Assembly: GCF_030527935.1 (NCBI RefSeq)
Contig: NZ_JAUMZV010000020.1
Span: forward strand, 1 to 45,600
Length of the DNA: 45,600 bases
Source of the DNA: Kingella sp. (in: b-proteobacteria)
Lineage (GTDB): Bacteria > Pseudomonadota > Gammaproteobacteria > Burkholderiales > Neisseriaceae
Direction of reading: 5' to 3'
The notes below the pieces were generated by a model. It was given only the letters and a program-made list of their open reading frames with translations, was not told where the DNA came from and did no database searches. The translations under genes were made by a program, and so were the position numbers. Positions within the stretch are counted from its first letter, which is position 1, and each line of letters starts with the position of its first letter. Positions 1 to 8,583 of this stretch are shown in pieces.

Positions 1-188
1 CTAAATGTCTTGGTGGGAATTTAGGGGATTTTGGGGAATTTTGCAAAGGTCTCTTCCTGAAAACGGGTTTCAGGCTGCCTTTGGGATGGATAACAGCGGT
101 TAAGTTTCGCGGGCTGCTGCGCTTTATTGCTAACCTTTCAGGCAGCCTGAAAACCCTTTTCAGGCTGCCTTTCTCAATCCGCACCAAC
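1..188. other. Intergenic stretch without a supported gene
   Basis: I see no convincing coding sequence here. The stretch holds a single reverse DUS near 70 and an inverted DUS pair at 140-151 and 159-170 that can fold into a hairpin. A short reading frame at 81-266 is mostly translated DUS and I do not accept it. Confidence 0.6.
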
Positions 189-220
189 AAAAAAGCACTC
201 TGCCCATCCAGAGTGCTTTT
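189..220 (-). terminator. Rho-independent terminator of lctP
   Basis: AAAGCACTCT and AGAGTGCTTT pair around an 8-nt loop. Read on the minus strand the stem is followed by a run of T. It lies just after the stop of the lactate permease gene at 235. Confidence 0.85.
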
Positions 221-234
221 CCATTCGCAACGTC

Positions 235-1830
235 TTAATGCGCCGCTTCAAATACCAGCGAAATGATAAACGTCCACACGCACACAAACACCAGCAAAGC
301 AAGGCTGTATCGCAGCACCAGTTTCAACACAGCAGACTCTTCGCCTGTTTTGCCCAATGCGCCTGTGGCGATGGTGATGGATTGGGGCGATACCAGTTTC
401 GCCATCGTGCCGCCTGCGGTGTTGGCACTCACCAGCATATTGGGGTCAATGCCCAGCTTGCCTGCCACCGTGCTTTGCACGCCCGCAAACAAGGTGTTGT
501 TGTTTACCACCGAGCCTGTCATAAACACGCCAATCCAGCCCAATATGGGGGACAGCAATGGGAACACTTTGCCTGTTTCGGCGATGGCTTCGCCCAACAC
601 TTTGGTCATGCCTGTAAACGTCATCAGCTTGGCAATCGCCAAGATGCAGGAAATGGTGATAATGGCGATTAAGAACGATTTAAACGTTTCTTTTAACACG
701 CCAAACGCTTTGCCAAACGACAGCGTTTTGCTGCTCATGGCGATGCTAATCAGCGTTGCCACCAAAATCGCTGTGCCTGTGGCTTTGCCCAAATCCAGCG
801 TAGCCATCACTTCGCCTTCGCCTGGTAGCACATCCAAAGTGATGGTGGTAAACGCCAACGCGCCTTCTTTAATAAACATTCCTTTAAAGAACGGCATACT
901 CCACAAAATCACCGCGATGCTGAGCAGCACAAACGGCATCCACGCATCCACGATTTGCCCTGCGGAAAATTTCGCTTTGCTCGCTTCGTCTTCTGCCACC
1001 AAGCGGAAAATGTTTTTCGGTTTCCATTTGGTGCACAGCCCAGCCAAAGCCGCCAAAGACAGCAAAGGAGGAACAATGTCCACCAGCTCGGGACCCAAGA
1101 AATAGCTCACTACCACTTGCGATAAAGTGAACACCACAGAAGTTACCAGCAAAGCGGGCAAGGTCTCTTTGATGCCTTTGAAGCCATCCAAAATCCACAC
1201 CAGCAAAAAGGGCACGCTGGCGGCAACGATGGGCAAAGTGGTGTTGGCGGCGCGTGATACGCCCAGCGCAGTTACGCCTTCCAATTTAAATGTATCCACA
1301 ATCGCCACGGGAATACCAATCGCGCCCCACGCGCCTGCTGCCGCATTCGCCACCAAGCACAACATCGCCGCTTGCAAAGGGTTGAAGCCCAGCGCAGCCA
1401 GCATCACGCTACAAATGGCAATCGGCACGCCAAAGCCCGCCGCACCTTCCAAAAACGCGCCAAAGCAAAAGCCAATCAGCAATAATTGGATGCGTTGGTC
1501 GGCGGAAACCATGGTCAGCGAGCCTTTGATGACTTCAATTTTGCCTGTGGCAACGGTTAAGCGGTAAAGCCACATCGCCATGATGATGATGTAGCCAATG
1601 GGCCAAAAGCCTGCCCAAAAGCCCGATGCCACGGCGGCAAACGCTTTGGCAAAAGGCAGGTTAAACGGATAAAACGACAGCACCAGCGTTGCCACCAAGG
1701 TAAGCATGGCGGCGTGCAAGCCTTTGAGCTTCAACACGGTTAAGCCGAGCAAAAACAATACAATAGGAATCGCTGCCACCAATGCCGACAGCCAAATGCT
1801 GCCCAGTGGGTCGTGCGTAATGGGAGACAT
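235..1830 (-). CDS. lctP: L-lactate permease
   Basis: This 531-residue, strongly hydrophobic protein matches the LctP/LldP family of inner-membrane lactate:proton symporters, which are usually about 530-550 residues. About a dozen membrane segments are visible. A family-typical glycine/alanine-rich stretch, GAFLEGAAGFGVPIAICS, lies near residues 125-145. The start at 1830 is supported by AGGAG on the minus strand. A terminator follows the gene directly, so it is probably transcribed alone. Lactate is a major carbon source for Neisseriaceae in the mouth and throat, which fits. No lactate dehydrogenase gene lies in the window. Confidence 0.93.
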   Translation of the reverse strand: MSPITHDPLGSIWLSALVAAIPIVLFLLGLTVLKLKGLHAAMLTLVATLVLSFYPFNLPFAKAFAAVASGFWAGFWPIGYIIIMAMWLYRLTVATGKIEVIKGSLTMVSADQRIQLLLIGFCFGAFLEGAAGFGVPIAICSVMLAALGFNPLQAAMLCLVANAAAGAWGAIGIPVAIVDTFKLEGVTALGVSRAANTTLPIVAASVPFLLVWILDGFKGIKETLPALLVTSVVFTLSQVVVSYFLGPELVDIVPPLLSLAALAGLCTKWKPKNIFRLVAEDEASKAKFSAGQIVDAWMPFVLLSIAVILWSMPFFKGMFIKEGALAFTTITLDVLPGEGEVMATLDLGKATGTAILVATLISIAMSSKTLSFGKAFGVLKETFKSFLIAIITISCILAIAKLMTFTGMTKVLGEAIAETGKVFPLLSPILGWIGVFMTGSVVNNNTLFAGVQSTVAGKLGIDPNMLVSANTAGGTMAKLVSPQSITIATGALGKTGEESAVLKLVLRYSLALLVFVCVWTFIISLVFEAAH

Positions 1831-1954
1831 GGATAAATACTCCTAAAAAAATGCAGCTTTGTGGGCTGCGTGGTTAAACAAACTTTTTCCGATGGCGTGA
1901 TGCTACGCCTGTTTGGCGTGAAAGAATATGTCGCGCATCAAGTTTTGTAAACTT
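1831..1954. other. Divergent intergenic region upstream of lctP
   Basis: Together with the inverted-repeat element at 1955-2116 this forms the space between the divergent genes lctP and trmA. I see no open frame with a ribosome-binding site. It probably holds the lctP promoter, but I cannot place hexamers with confidence. Confidence 0.4.
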
Positions 1955-2116
1955 AGAACCCGTATTCACTATTTCCATAGGCAGATTTTATGCCCTAAAA
2001 ACGTGGCTACTGCGTTAAAAATGCTCGCAAGGTGTCCAACCTTGCTGCGCTTTTTGCCTTGTATCCGCGCTTTTATTTCATAAAATCTGCCTATGGAAAT
2101 AGTGAATACAGGTTCT
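1955..2116. repeat. MITE-like inverted-repeat element, copy 1
   Basis: A 162 bp element bounded by terminal inverted repeats of about 38 bp that begin AGAACCTGTATTCACTAT. The two arms differ at one clear position. It is inverted relative to the copies at 13807 and 34334. The core contains a conserved TTGCGAGCATTTTTAACGC (complement here). It codes for nothing evident and lies between lctP and trmA. Confidence 0.85.
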
Positions 2117-2164
2117 TAAATCGCCGTGTTGGTTTTGTTTACATGGCTTAACGCTTATAATTTA

Positions 2165-2212
2165 AGGCAGCCTGAAACGCCGTTTAAGCTATTTTCAGGC
2201 TGCCTTTTTTAT
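2165..2212 (+). terminator. Inverted DUS pair followed by T-run
   Basis: A forward DUS at 2165-2176 and a reverse DUS at 2194-2205 form a stem, followed by TTTTTT. It sits 19 bp before the trmA start. It would therefore stop any transcript entering from the left, which implies that the trmA promoter is within or very close to the hairpin. Confidence 0.55.
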
Positions 2213-2230
2213 TTACTCCACAGCACCATC

Positions 2231-3316
2231 ATGCCCCACACCGCCCAACTTGCCGAAAAAACCCAACGCCTTGCCGCCCTACTCGCCCCCTTTGCCGCCC
2301 CCGCGCCGCAAGTGTTCCCATCGCCCGAACAAGGCTACCGTATGCGCGCCGAGTTCCGTATTTGGCACGAAAACGAACACATCAGCTACGCCATGTTTGC
2401 TCACGGACAAAAAGCATCCCGCGCATCGCTGATTAAGCTCACCCATTTTCAGGCTGCCCACAGCAGCATCAACGCCCTGATGCCGCGCCTGCTAGAACGC
2501 CTTTCAGGCTGCCCCACGCTGCAAACGCGGCTCTACCAATGCGAATTTCTTGCCACGCTCAGCGGCGAAATGCTGGTAACGCTGATTTACCACCGCAAGC
2601 TGGATGACGACTGGCAAACCGCCGCCCGCGCCTTGGAACACGAGTTCAACATCCACATCATCGGGCGCAGCAAAGGGCAAAAAATCGTGCTCAGCCAAGA
2701 CTTTGTAACCGAGCGATTGGCGGTAAACGGGCAAACTCTTGCCTATCGCCAATACGAAGGCAGCTTCACCCAGCCCAACGCCACCGTGTGCCAAGCCATG
2801 CTGGCGTGGGCGTGCCAACAAGCGCAAGGCGCGGGCGGCGATTTGCTGGAACTGTATTGCGGCAACGGCAATTTCACGCTTCCCTTGTCGCGCCACTTTC
2901 GCCGCGTGCTGGCCACCGAAGTGTCCAAAACATCCGTTGCCGCCGCGCAATGGAATATCGCGCATAATCAATTGGATAATATTCAAATCGCCCGCCTATC
3001 CGCCGAAGAGTTTACCGCAGCGTTTTCAGGCTGCCGCACGTTTCGCCGTTTAGCCGAAGGCGGTATCGCGCTGGCGGATTACGATTTTTCCACCATTTTT
3101 ATAGACCCGCCCCGCGCAGGCGTGGACAGCGCAACGCTGCAACTGGTTGCCCAGTTTGACCGCATTATTTATATGTCGTGCAACCCCGAAACGCTTGCCG
3201 CCAATTTGCACACGCTCACGCAAACCCACGCCATCCAAGCCACCGCGCTGTTTGACCAGTTTCCGTTTACCCCGCATATTGAAAGCGGCGTGATGCTGAC
3301 CAAAAAGGCAGCCTGA
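2231..3316 (+). CDS. trmA: tRNA (uracil-5-)-methyltransferase
   Basis: This 361-residue protein makes the T54 ribothymidine of tRNAs. The SAM-binding motif ELYCGNGNF is at 207-215, DPPRAG at 292-297, the catalytic cysteine in SCNP at C317, and the C-terminal general-base glutamate near E351. Length matches E. coli TrmA (366). I chose the ATG at 2231, not 2126, because the earlier one would make the inverted DUS hairpin part of the protein and the family begins with this sequence. The stop codon lies inside a DUS, so the protein ends KKAA, and that DUS pairs with a second one to form the terminator. Confidence 0.93.
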   Translation: MPHTAQLAEKTQRLAALLAPFAAPAPQVFPSPEQGYRMRAEFRIWHENEHISYAMFAHGQKASRASLIKLTHFQAAHSSINALMPRLLERLSGCPTLQTRLYQCEFLATLSGEMLVTLIYHRKLDDDWQTAARALEHEFNIHIIGRSKGQKIVLSQDFVTERLAVNGQTLAYRQYEGSFTQPNATVCQAMLAWACQQAQGAGGDLLELYCGNGNFTLPLSRHFRRVLATEVSKTSVAAAQWNIAHNQLDNIQIARLSAEEFTAAFSGCRTFRRLAEGGIALADYDFSTIFIDPPRAGVDSATLQLVAQFDRIIYMSCNPETLAANLHTLTQTHAIQATALFDQFPFTPHIESGVMLTKKAA

Positions 3317-3345
3317 AACCGCGTTACCCATTTTCAGGCCGCCTT
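3306..3345 (+). terminator. DUS-derived terminator of trmA
   Basis: The forward DUS at 3306-3317 contains the trmA stop codon. It pairs with a one-mismatch reverse copy at 3333-3344, TTCAGGCCGCCT. Confidence 0.6.
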
Positions 3346-3359
3346 GGCAAACGCATCCG

Positions 3360-3384
3360 ATGGAACGTCGGCGGCTCGCCGACA
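3360..3384. repeat. Small GC-rich palindrome, ATGGAnCG family
   Basis: About 25 bp, starting ATGGAACGTCGGCGGCTCG. The core GTCGGCG-GCT-CGCCGAC folds into a tight 7-bp stem. Related copies lie at 4186, 13529, 13591, 15575, 15636, 21666, 36206 and 45350. Confidence 0.75.
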
Positions 3385-3467
3385 ACTCAAATGCTATTTG
3401 ACAACAAGCCATCACCACGCCATTTGCGTTTTCAGGCTGCCCCAATCATCCCCCCGAAAGCCCCACC

Positions 3468-4091
3468 ATGAACTACCAAGACCAACTCAAAGCCCTGCAC
3501 AAACAAGCCCAGCAACAAACCGCCAACCGCCGCGCCGCCGAAGCGCAAGCCAAGCAGCAAGCCGCGCAAGAAGCGGAAGTCAATTTTAGCGAGCTGATGA
3601 AAGACGTAACCCCGATTAAAAACACCAATCAATACATCGCCCCCGCCAGCCGCAAAACCATCAAACCGCGCCAGCAGCCCGCCGATTTGGGCGAAGACAA
3701 CTATTTTTATGTGGGCGAAGGCATCCACCTAGAAATCCCCGCCACATTCAGCAAAAACGGGCAAGGCGCAAACGATATCAAACGCCTGCAAAACGGGCAT
3801 TACGAAGTGGTCGCCGATGTGGATTTGCACGGCTACACGCAAGAAGAAGCCCAGCAAGTGCTCAACGAATTTATAGAATTTGTGAAACGGCGCGGCGTGT
3901 GCGGCGAAATCATCCACGGCAGCGGTTTAGGCTCATCGGGCTACACCCCCGTGCTCAAAAATCTGGTGCGCCGCTGGCTGATGGCGCACCCCGATGTGCT
4001 CGCCTACTGCGAACCGCGCAAAGGCAACGACGGCGCAGTGCGCATCCTAGTCAAACGCCAACGCCGCGAAGACCCGTGGGCGGAAGATTAA
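3468..4091 (+). CDS. Smr-domain protein
   Basis: This 207-residue protein has a charged, Gln/Ala-rich coiled N-terminus (about 1-40), a linker, and a C-terminal Smr (MutS2-like) domain with DLHG at 119-122 and IHGSGLGS at 149-156. Smr domains are nucleases. In E. coli the stand-alone protein SmrB cleaves mRNA at collided ribosomes, and the size and layout here are similar, but I infer that role only from the family. It follows trmA by 150 bp, with a DUS hairpin and palindrome between them, so it is probably transcribed separately. Confidence 0.85.
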   Translation: MNYQDQLKALHKQAQQQTANRRAAEAQAKQQAAQEAEVNFSELMKDVTPIKNTNQYIAPASRKTIKPRQQPADLGEDNYFYVGEGIHLEIPATFSKNGQGANDIKRLQNGHYEVVADVDLHGYTQEEAQQVLNEFIEFVKRRGVCGEIIHGSGLGSSGYTPVLKNLVRRWLMAHPDVLAYCEPRKGNDGAVRILVKRQRREDPWAED

Positions 4092-4185
4092 GGCAGCCTG
4101 AAAAGCCCAACCACCGCGCCAACAATGGAGCATCAACAGCTTGCCGACATGACCACCAAAGCCACGTCCCCTTTTCCATATAACC

Positions 4186-4212
4186 ATTTGGCGACGAGCC
4201 GTCACCACTCCA
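4186..4212. repeat. Small GC-rich palindrome, diverged copy
   Basis: GGCGACGAGCCGTCACC and flanks match the ATGGAnCG family in the reverse orientation, with an imperfect stem. It lies between the Smr gene and gltX. Confidence 0.55.
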
Positions 4213-4320
4213 CTTTCAGGCTGCCTTAACCGCCCATTCCTACGCCATCCCCCCCTTTTTCAGGCAGCCTGAAAACAGTAAAATCCCCACCCTTTCCCAA
4301 TCACACAACGAAAGCCCACT

Positions 4321-5727
4321 ATGACCATCAAAACCCGTTTCGCCCCCAGCCCCACAGGCTACCTGCACATCGGCGGCGTGCGCACCGCCCTGTATTCATG
4401 GGCGTTTGCCAAACACCACGGCGGCGAATTTCTGCTGCGCATTGAAGACACCGACCTAGAACGCTCCACCGCCGAAAGCGTGCAAATCATCCTACAAGGC
4501 ATGGACTGGGTAGGCTTGCATGCCGACAACAGCGACCACATCGTTTACCAAACACAAAATTTCCCACGTTATAAAGAGCTTATCCAACAACTGCTCGCCA
4601 GCGGACACGCCTATTACTGCTATTGCAGCAAAGAAGAACTCGCCGCCATGCGCGAAAAAGCCGAGTGCGAAGGCACCGCCACCTACGACCGCCGCTGGCG
4701 ACCCGAAGCAGGCAAAACCCTGCCGCCCATCCCCGCCGACATCCAACCCGTTGTCCGCTTCAAAAACCCGCTGGATGGCGCAACCCAATGGCACGACCTA
4801 GTTAAAGGCAACATCAGCATCCCCAACGCCGCGCTGGACGACCTAATCATCGCCCGCGCCGATGGCACGCCCACCTACAACTTCTGCGTGGTGGTGGACG
4901 ATTTTGACATGGGCATCACCCATGTGATTCGCGGCGACGACCATGTAAACAACACGCCCAAACAAATCAACATCTTCAAAGCGTTAGGTGCAACGCCACC
5001 ACAATACGCCCACCTGCCCATGATTTTGAACGAGCAAGGCAAAAAAATCTCCAAACGCAGCGGCGACACCGTTGCCATCACCGAATTTGCCGACATGGGC
5101 ATCCTGCCCGAAGCCATGTTAAACTACCTTGCGCGGCTGGGCTGGGCGCACGGCGATGACGAATTTTTCAGCATGGAACAATTTGTGCAATGGTTTGATT
5201 TGGAACACGTTTCCGCATCCGCCAGCCGCATGGACGGCAAGAAACTGCTGTGGATTAACGGCGAACACATCAAAGCCGCCGACAACCAACGCCTAGCCGA
5301 CTTGGTCTCCCCGCGCTTGGCACAACAAGGCATCCACGTTTCAGGCAGCCTGAAACTGGCAGACGTGATTGCCTTGGTGAAAGACCGCGCCCAAGATTTG
5401 AACGCACTCGCCAGCGAATGCGCCTATTTCTACGCCAAAGCCACGCCCGCCGCAGCCGATGTCGCCAAACATTGGGATGCCGACGCGCCCGCCCGTATGC
5501 AACGCTTCGCCGCTAGGCTCGCCGCCCTGCCCGCTGGCGACTGGACAGCCGAAAACATCCACGCCCTGTTTGCCCCGTTCTGCGAAGCCGAAGGCATCAA
5601 AATGGGCAAACTGGGCATGCCGCTGCGCCTTGCCGTGTGCGGCACCGCCAAAACCCCCAGCGTGGACGCGGTGTTAGCCTTGCTGGGGCGCGAAGAAGTG
5701 TTGAAACGGCTGGCGGAGATGGATTAA
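4321..5727 (+). CDS. gltX: Glutamyl-tRNA synthetase
   Basis: This 468-residue class I aminoacyl-tRNA synthetase charges tRNA-Glu with glutamate. The HIGH-type signature HIGG is at 16-19 and the KMSKS-type signature KISKR at about 242-246. A cysteine-containing insertion CYCSKEELAAMREK lies near 100-113. Length is typical. A DUS is read in frame as SGSLK near residue 341. It faces rsgA convergently, with a shared DUS hairpin between them. Confidence 0.96.
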   Translation: MTIKTRFAPSPTGYLHIGGVRTALYSWAFAKHHGGEFLLRIEDTDLERSTAESVQIILQGMDWVGLHADNSDHIVYQTQNFPRYKELIQQLLASGHAYYCYCSKEELAAMREKAECEGTATYDRRWRPEAGKTLPPIPADIQPVVRFKNPLDGATQWHDLVKGNISIPNAALDDLIIARADGTPTYNFCVVVDDFDMGITHVIRGDDHVNNTPKQINIFKALGATPPQYAHLPMILNEQGKKISKRSGDTVAITEFADMGILPEAMLNYLARLGWAHGDDEFFSMEQFVQWFDLEHVSASASRMDGKKLLWINGEHIKAADNQRLADLVSPRLAQQGIHVSGSLKLADVIALVKDRAQDLNALASECAYFYAKATPAAADVAKHWDADAPARMQRFAARLAALPAGDWTAENIHALFAPFCEAEGIKMGKLGMPLRLAVCGTAKTPSVDAVLALLGREEVLKRLAEMD

Positions 5728-5741
5728 GCCGCCAACCATGC

Positions 5742-5788
5742 AAAGGTAGCCTGAAAACGAACGTAGCGCGTTTTCAGGCTGCCTTTTG
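5742..5788. terminator. Bidirectional terminator between gltX and rsgA
   Basis: AAAGGTAGCCTGAAAACG pairs with CGTTTTCAGGCTGCCTTTT around a short loop. T-runs on both strands suit the convergent genes. One arm carries the DUS variant AGGTAGCCTGAA. Confidence 0.75.
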
Positions 5789-5800
5789 TTGTCCGCGCAA

Positions 5801-6667
5801 TCAGCGCAGCAATTCATCGGTAATCTTTTGCAACAACGCCACGCGCTCTGCCGACACTTCGCCGCGTTCCGCCGCCGCTTTTACCGCGCAATTTGGCTCG
5901 GCGCGGTGGGAGCAGTTGTGAAAACGGCATTGCCCAATCAAGTGCTTCAAGTCGGGGAAATACCGCAGCAAATCCGCCGCCGCCAAATGGTGCAAGCCAA
6001 ATTCTTGCAACCCTGGGCTGTCAATCAGCTTGGTAGTGTCGTCCAAATCGTAAAGCTGCGCGTGGGTGGTGGTGTGTTTGCCCGAATCCAACGCGGTGGA
6101 AATGGTTTGCGTGCGGGCAAGAGTTGCACCGAGCAGCGCGTTGGTGAGCGTGGATTTGCCCATGCCGCTTTGCCCGAGCAGGATGTTGGTTTCGCCGTGT
6201 AGCTGGTCGCGCAGGCTGTCCACGTTGCCCAACGCGCTTAACATGATGATTTTGTAGCCTAATTGGGCGTAAAACGACAATTTTTCTTGCAGCGCGGCGG
6301 TGCTGGGCAAATCGGCTTTGTTGATGACAATCACGGCACGGATGTGCGCGGCTTCGGCGGCGATTAAGGCGCGTTGAAGCAGGGCTTCGCTGGGGCTGGG
6401 TTCGGCGGCAACCACAATCAAAAGCTGGGTTACGTTTGCCGCGATGAGCTTGGATTTCCACGCATCTTGGCGATAGAGCAGGCTTTGGCGTGGCTGCATG
6501 CTTTCTATCACGGCTTGCTCGCCGTTGATGATTTGGATGCTTACCCAATCGCCGCAAGCGTAGTCGGTGCGCTTTCTGCGGGTGCTGGCTTCGTAGGTGT
6601 GCTGGTCGGTCGTGCGGACGATGTAGCGTCTGCCGTAGCTGGTGATGATTTGGGCGGTTTGGGACAT
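5801..6667 (-). CDS. rsgA: Ribosome small-subunit GTPase RsgA
   Basis: This 288-residue protein is a circularly permuted GTPase that acts late in 30S maturation. The order of motifs shows the permutation: NKAD (G4) at 116-119, then GQSGMGKS (G1) at 165-172, then DSPG (G3) at 216-219. An N-terminal OB-fold precedes them. The C-terminal zinc site is C247, C252, H254 and C260. Length is normal. I see no strong ribosome-binding site before the ATG at 6667. Confidence 0.94.
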   Translation of the reverse strand: MSQTAQIITSYGRRYIVRTTDQHTYEASTRRKRTDYACGDWVSIQIINGEQAVIESMQPRQSLLYRQDAWKSKLIAANVTQLLIVVAAEPSPSEALLQRALIAAEAAHIRAVIVINKADLPSTAALQEKLSFYAQLGYKIIMLSALGNVDSLRDQLHGETNILLGQSGMGKSTLTNALLGATLARTQTISTALDSGKHTTTHAQLYDLDDTTKLIDSPGLQEFGLHHLAAADLLRYFPDLKHLIGQCRFHNCSHRAEPNCAVKAAAERGEVSAERVALLQKITDELLR

Positions 6668-6733
6668 GGGGGTGGGCTTTCAGGCTGCCTTTGGGGGGTA
6701 AAATACGTTGTCAAGGCAGCCTGAAACGTATTT

Positions 6734-6755
6734 AGAACCTATATTCACTATTTTC
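6734..6755. repeat. Remnant end of the MITE-like element
   Basis: AGAACCTATATTCACTAT and the next few bases match one terminal arm of the 162 bp element with one change, then run straight into a DUS. Core and far arm are absent. Confidence 0.6.
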
Positions 6756-6797
6756 AGGCTGCCTTGGGTTGATAGCCCACATAGGCAGCCTGAAAGT

Positions 6798-7328
6798 TTA
6801 TTCATACCGCTGCCCATTGTGTTCCAGCCAGCCATCGGCGTGGCTGCGGTTGGGGTCTTTGTGCGTCCAATGAATCACGCCGCCTTGTTCGCTCCATTCG
6901 TATTCGCCGTTAAACGTGATGGTGTCGCCTTTTTTCAGCCCGCGAATCTTGGGCGCAAGGTCAATATTGTGGGCAAACAGCAGCGTTTGCCCGCTGGCGA
7001 GTTTGACGATAAAGCGTTGATGGCGCGAGCCTTGGTTATCATCGGGCAGGGTTTTGATGACGCGCCCGCTGCCTTGAATTTGCAGATTGCCTTGGTGGTT
7101 TTGATAGGCTTGTTGCAAGATGTGTTCAAAATCGGCAGTCGGCTGCGCGGCGGTTGTGCTGGGCGCGGGTTGGGCAATAGCAGGCTGGCGTGACTCGTGC
7201 GTTTGCGCCGTCGTGGGGCGGGCGGATGCGTTTGGCGTTTGATTTTGCCGTTGTGCGTAATGGGCAAACTGTTTGCCCGCCGCCAGCAACACAATCAACA
7301 CCAGCACCCACCATTTATTTTTTAACAT
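6798..7328 (-). CDS. DUF3465-family membrane-anchored protein
   Basis: This 176-residue protein has an N-terminal hydrophobic segment (about 5-17), a low-complexity Thr/Gln/Ala/Pro linker (about 27-65) and a C-terminal domain of about 110 residues. That domain contains GSRHQRFIVKLASGQTLLFA and ends with WTHKDP. I recognise this as DUF3465, which has no known function as far as I know. It is probably periplasmic, held by the N-terminal anchor. The start has AGGAACGAG upstream. It lies between rsgA and lapB on the same strand. Confidence 0.75.
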   Translation of the reverse strand: MLKNKWWVLVLIVLLAAGKQFAHYAQRQNQTPNASARPTTAQTHESRQPAIAQPAPSTTAAQPTADFEHILQQAYQNHQGNLQIQGSGRVIKTLPDDNQGSRHQRFIVKLASGQTLLFAHNIDLAPKIRGLKKGDTITFNGEYEWSEQGGVIHWTHKDPNRSHADGWLEHNGQRYE

Positions 7329-7407
7329 ACTCGTTCCTAAACATACTTTTCAGGCTGCCTATTCACAACAACAAAGGCAGCCTGAAAATGTAATCAGTAA
7401 GCAAACA

Positions 7408-8583
7408 TCACACTTCAATCTTATTCGGCGTAAACGTTTCCCATTTGTTGCACGCGGGGCAATGCCAGAAAAACACTTGCGATTTGAAATGGCAGTTGCG
7501 ACAGCGATACATCCAACTGCGCTGCACCTGCCGCCCAATCACATTGCGCATCATGTCGGCATCGGCTTTCCATTGCGGGTTTAAATCGCTCATTTGCAAG
7601 CCCAGCAGGCGATACATCCCGTTTAAATCGGGCTTGGCACGCACCAATTCCACCATGGTTTGATTGGCTTTTTCTTCGCCCCACATCAGCAGCGATTTTT
7701 CGTAAATCACATTGTTCAAATCCAGCTGCGGGAAAGTTTTGGCGTAACCAATCAACACATCCAAGCCATCTTGCGCCTTGCCCAGCGCGTCATAAGCGTC
7801 ATACAGCTTCTCGCCTATCATGCTCAAATAAGCATGGTTTTGCTTTTCAATCGCGGTGTAGGCATCAATGGCAGCCTGAAAGTTGCCCTGCTTTTGCTCA
7901 ATATCGCCCAAAATCATGTTGGCGCGGCTGCATTTTTTGTTGGCAGACAAGGCAGCCTGAATATGCGCACGGGCAGGCTCAAACTGCGATTTAAACAATT
8001 CGCCCTGCGCGATTTCGCAATAAAACTGCGCCATTTCAAATTGATAAGTCTGCTCATCGTGCGCCAAAAGCTGCGCGGTGGCGATGGCTTGCTCCCAATC
8101 GCGGTCTTGCTGATAAATATTGAGCAGCACTTCATTGGCTTGCTTTGCCATATTGCCCTGCTGCAATTCCAAGAAAATTTGCTCGGCTCTGTCCACCAAG
8201 CCCGCGCTTTGATAGTTCAAACCCAGCTCGTATAACACGCGCGTGCGCTTGTCGCCCGCCGTGTCGGGAGAATCCAGCAAGGCTTTGTGCATGGCGATGG
8301 CTTTGTCGTTTTCGCCGCGCTGGCGATAAAGCTTGCCCAGCGTTAGGTTTAAATCATACGAATTTTGTTGCTGGTCAATCACTTCGGCAAGATTGTGCGC
8401 CGCCCGCCCCGTGTTTTTGTCCACCAGCGCATCCAAGCTGGCGTAAAAGCCTGCGGGCACGGTTTTTGCCTGTTTGAGCACGGTTTTCATGTCTATCCGC
8501 GCGGCAAACCAGCCCATCCCAAAAAACACGGGCAGCAAGATAATCGGAATCAGCATCCACCAAAGTAGGTCAGTGTTTTCCAT
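7408..8583 (-). CDS. lapB: Lipopolysaccharide assembly protein B
   Basis: This 391-residue protein has an N-terminal membrane helix (about 8-27), a run of TPR-like helical repeats, and a C-terminal rubredoxin-type metal site, CRNC and CPAC. This is the layout of LapB/YciM, which controls LPS synthesis by steering LpxC to FtsH in enterobacteria. Whether the same target applies here is not shown. The start overlaps the end of lapA by 14 bp, so the two genes are translationally linked. Confidence 0.92.
   Translation of the reverse strand: MENTDLLWWMLIPIILLPVFFGMGWFAARIDMKTVLKQAKTVPAGFYASLDALVDKNTGRAAHNLAEVIDQQQNSYDLNLTLGKLYRQRGENDKAIAMHKALLDSPDTAGDKRTRVLYELGLNYQSAGLVDRAEQIFLELQQGNMAKQANEVLLNIYQQDRDWEQAIATAQLLAHDEQTYQFEMAQFYCEIAQGELFKSQFEPARAHIQAALSANKKCSRANMILGDIEQKQGNFQAAIDAYTAIEKQNHAYLSMIGEKLYDAYDALGKAQDGLDVLIGYAKTFPQLDLNNVIYEKSLLMWGEEKANQTMVELVRAKPDLNGMYRLLGLQMSDLNPQWKADADMMRNVIGRQVQRSWMYRCRNCHFKSQVFFWHCPACNKWETFTPNKIEV

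Noticed and set aside
263..1105. Long open frame on the plus strand opposite lctP
   Set aside because: It is antisense to a clear permease gene, and its composition simply mirrors that gene. No ribosome-binding site or family match.
2126..2230. Upstream start for trmA
   Set aside because: It would place the DUS hairpin and T-run inside the coding region, and the added residues do not fit the family.
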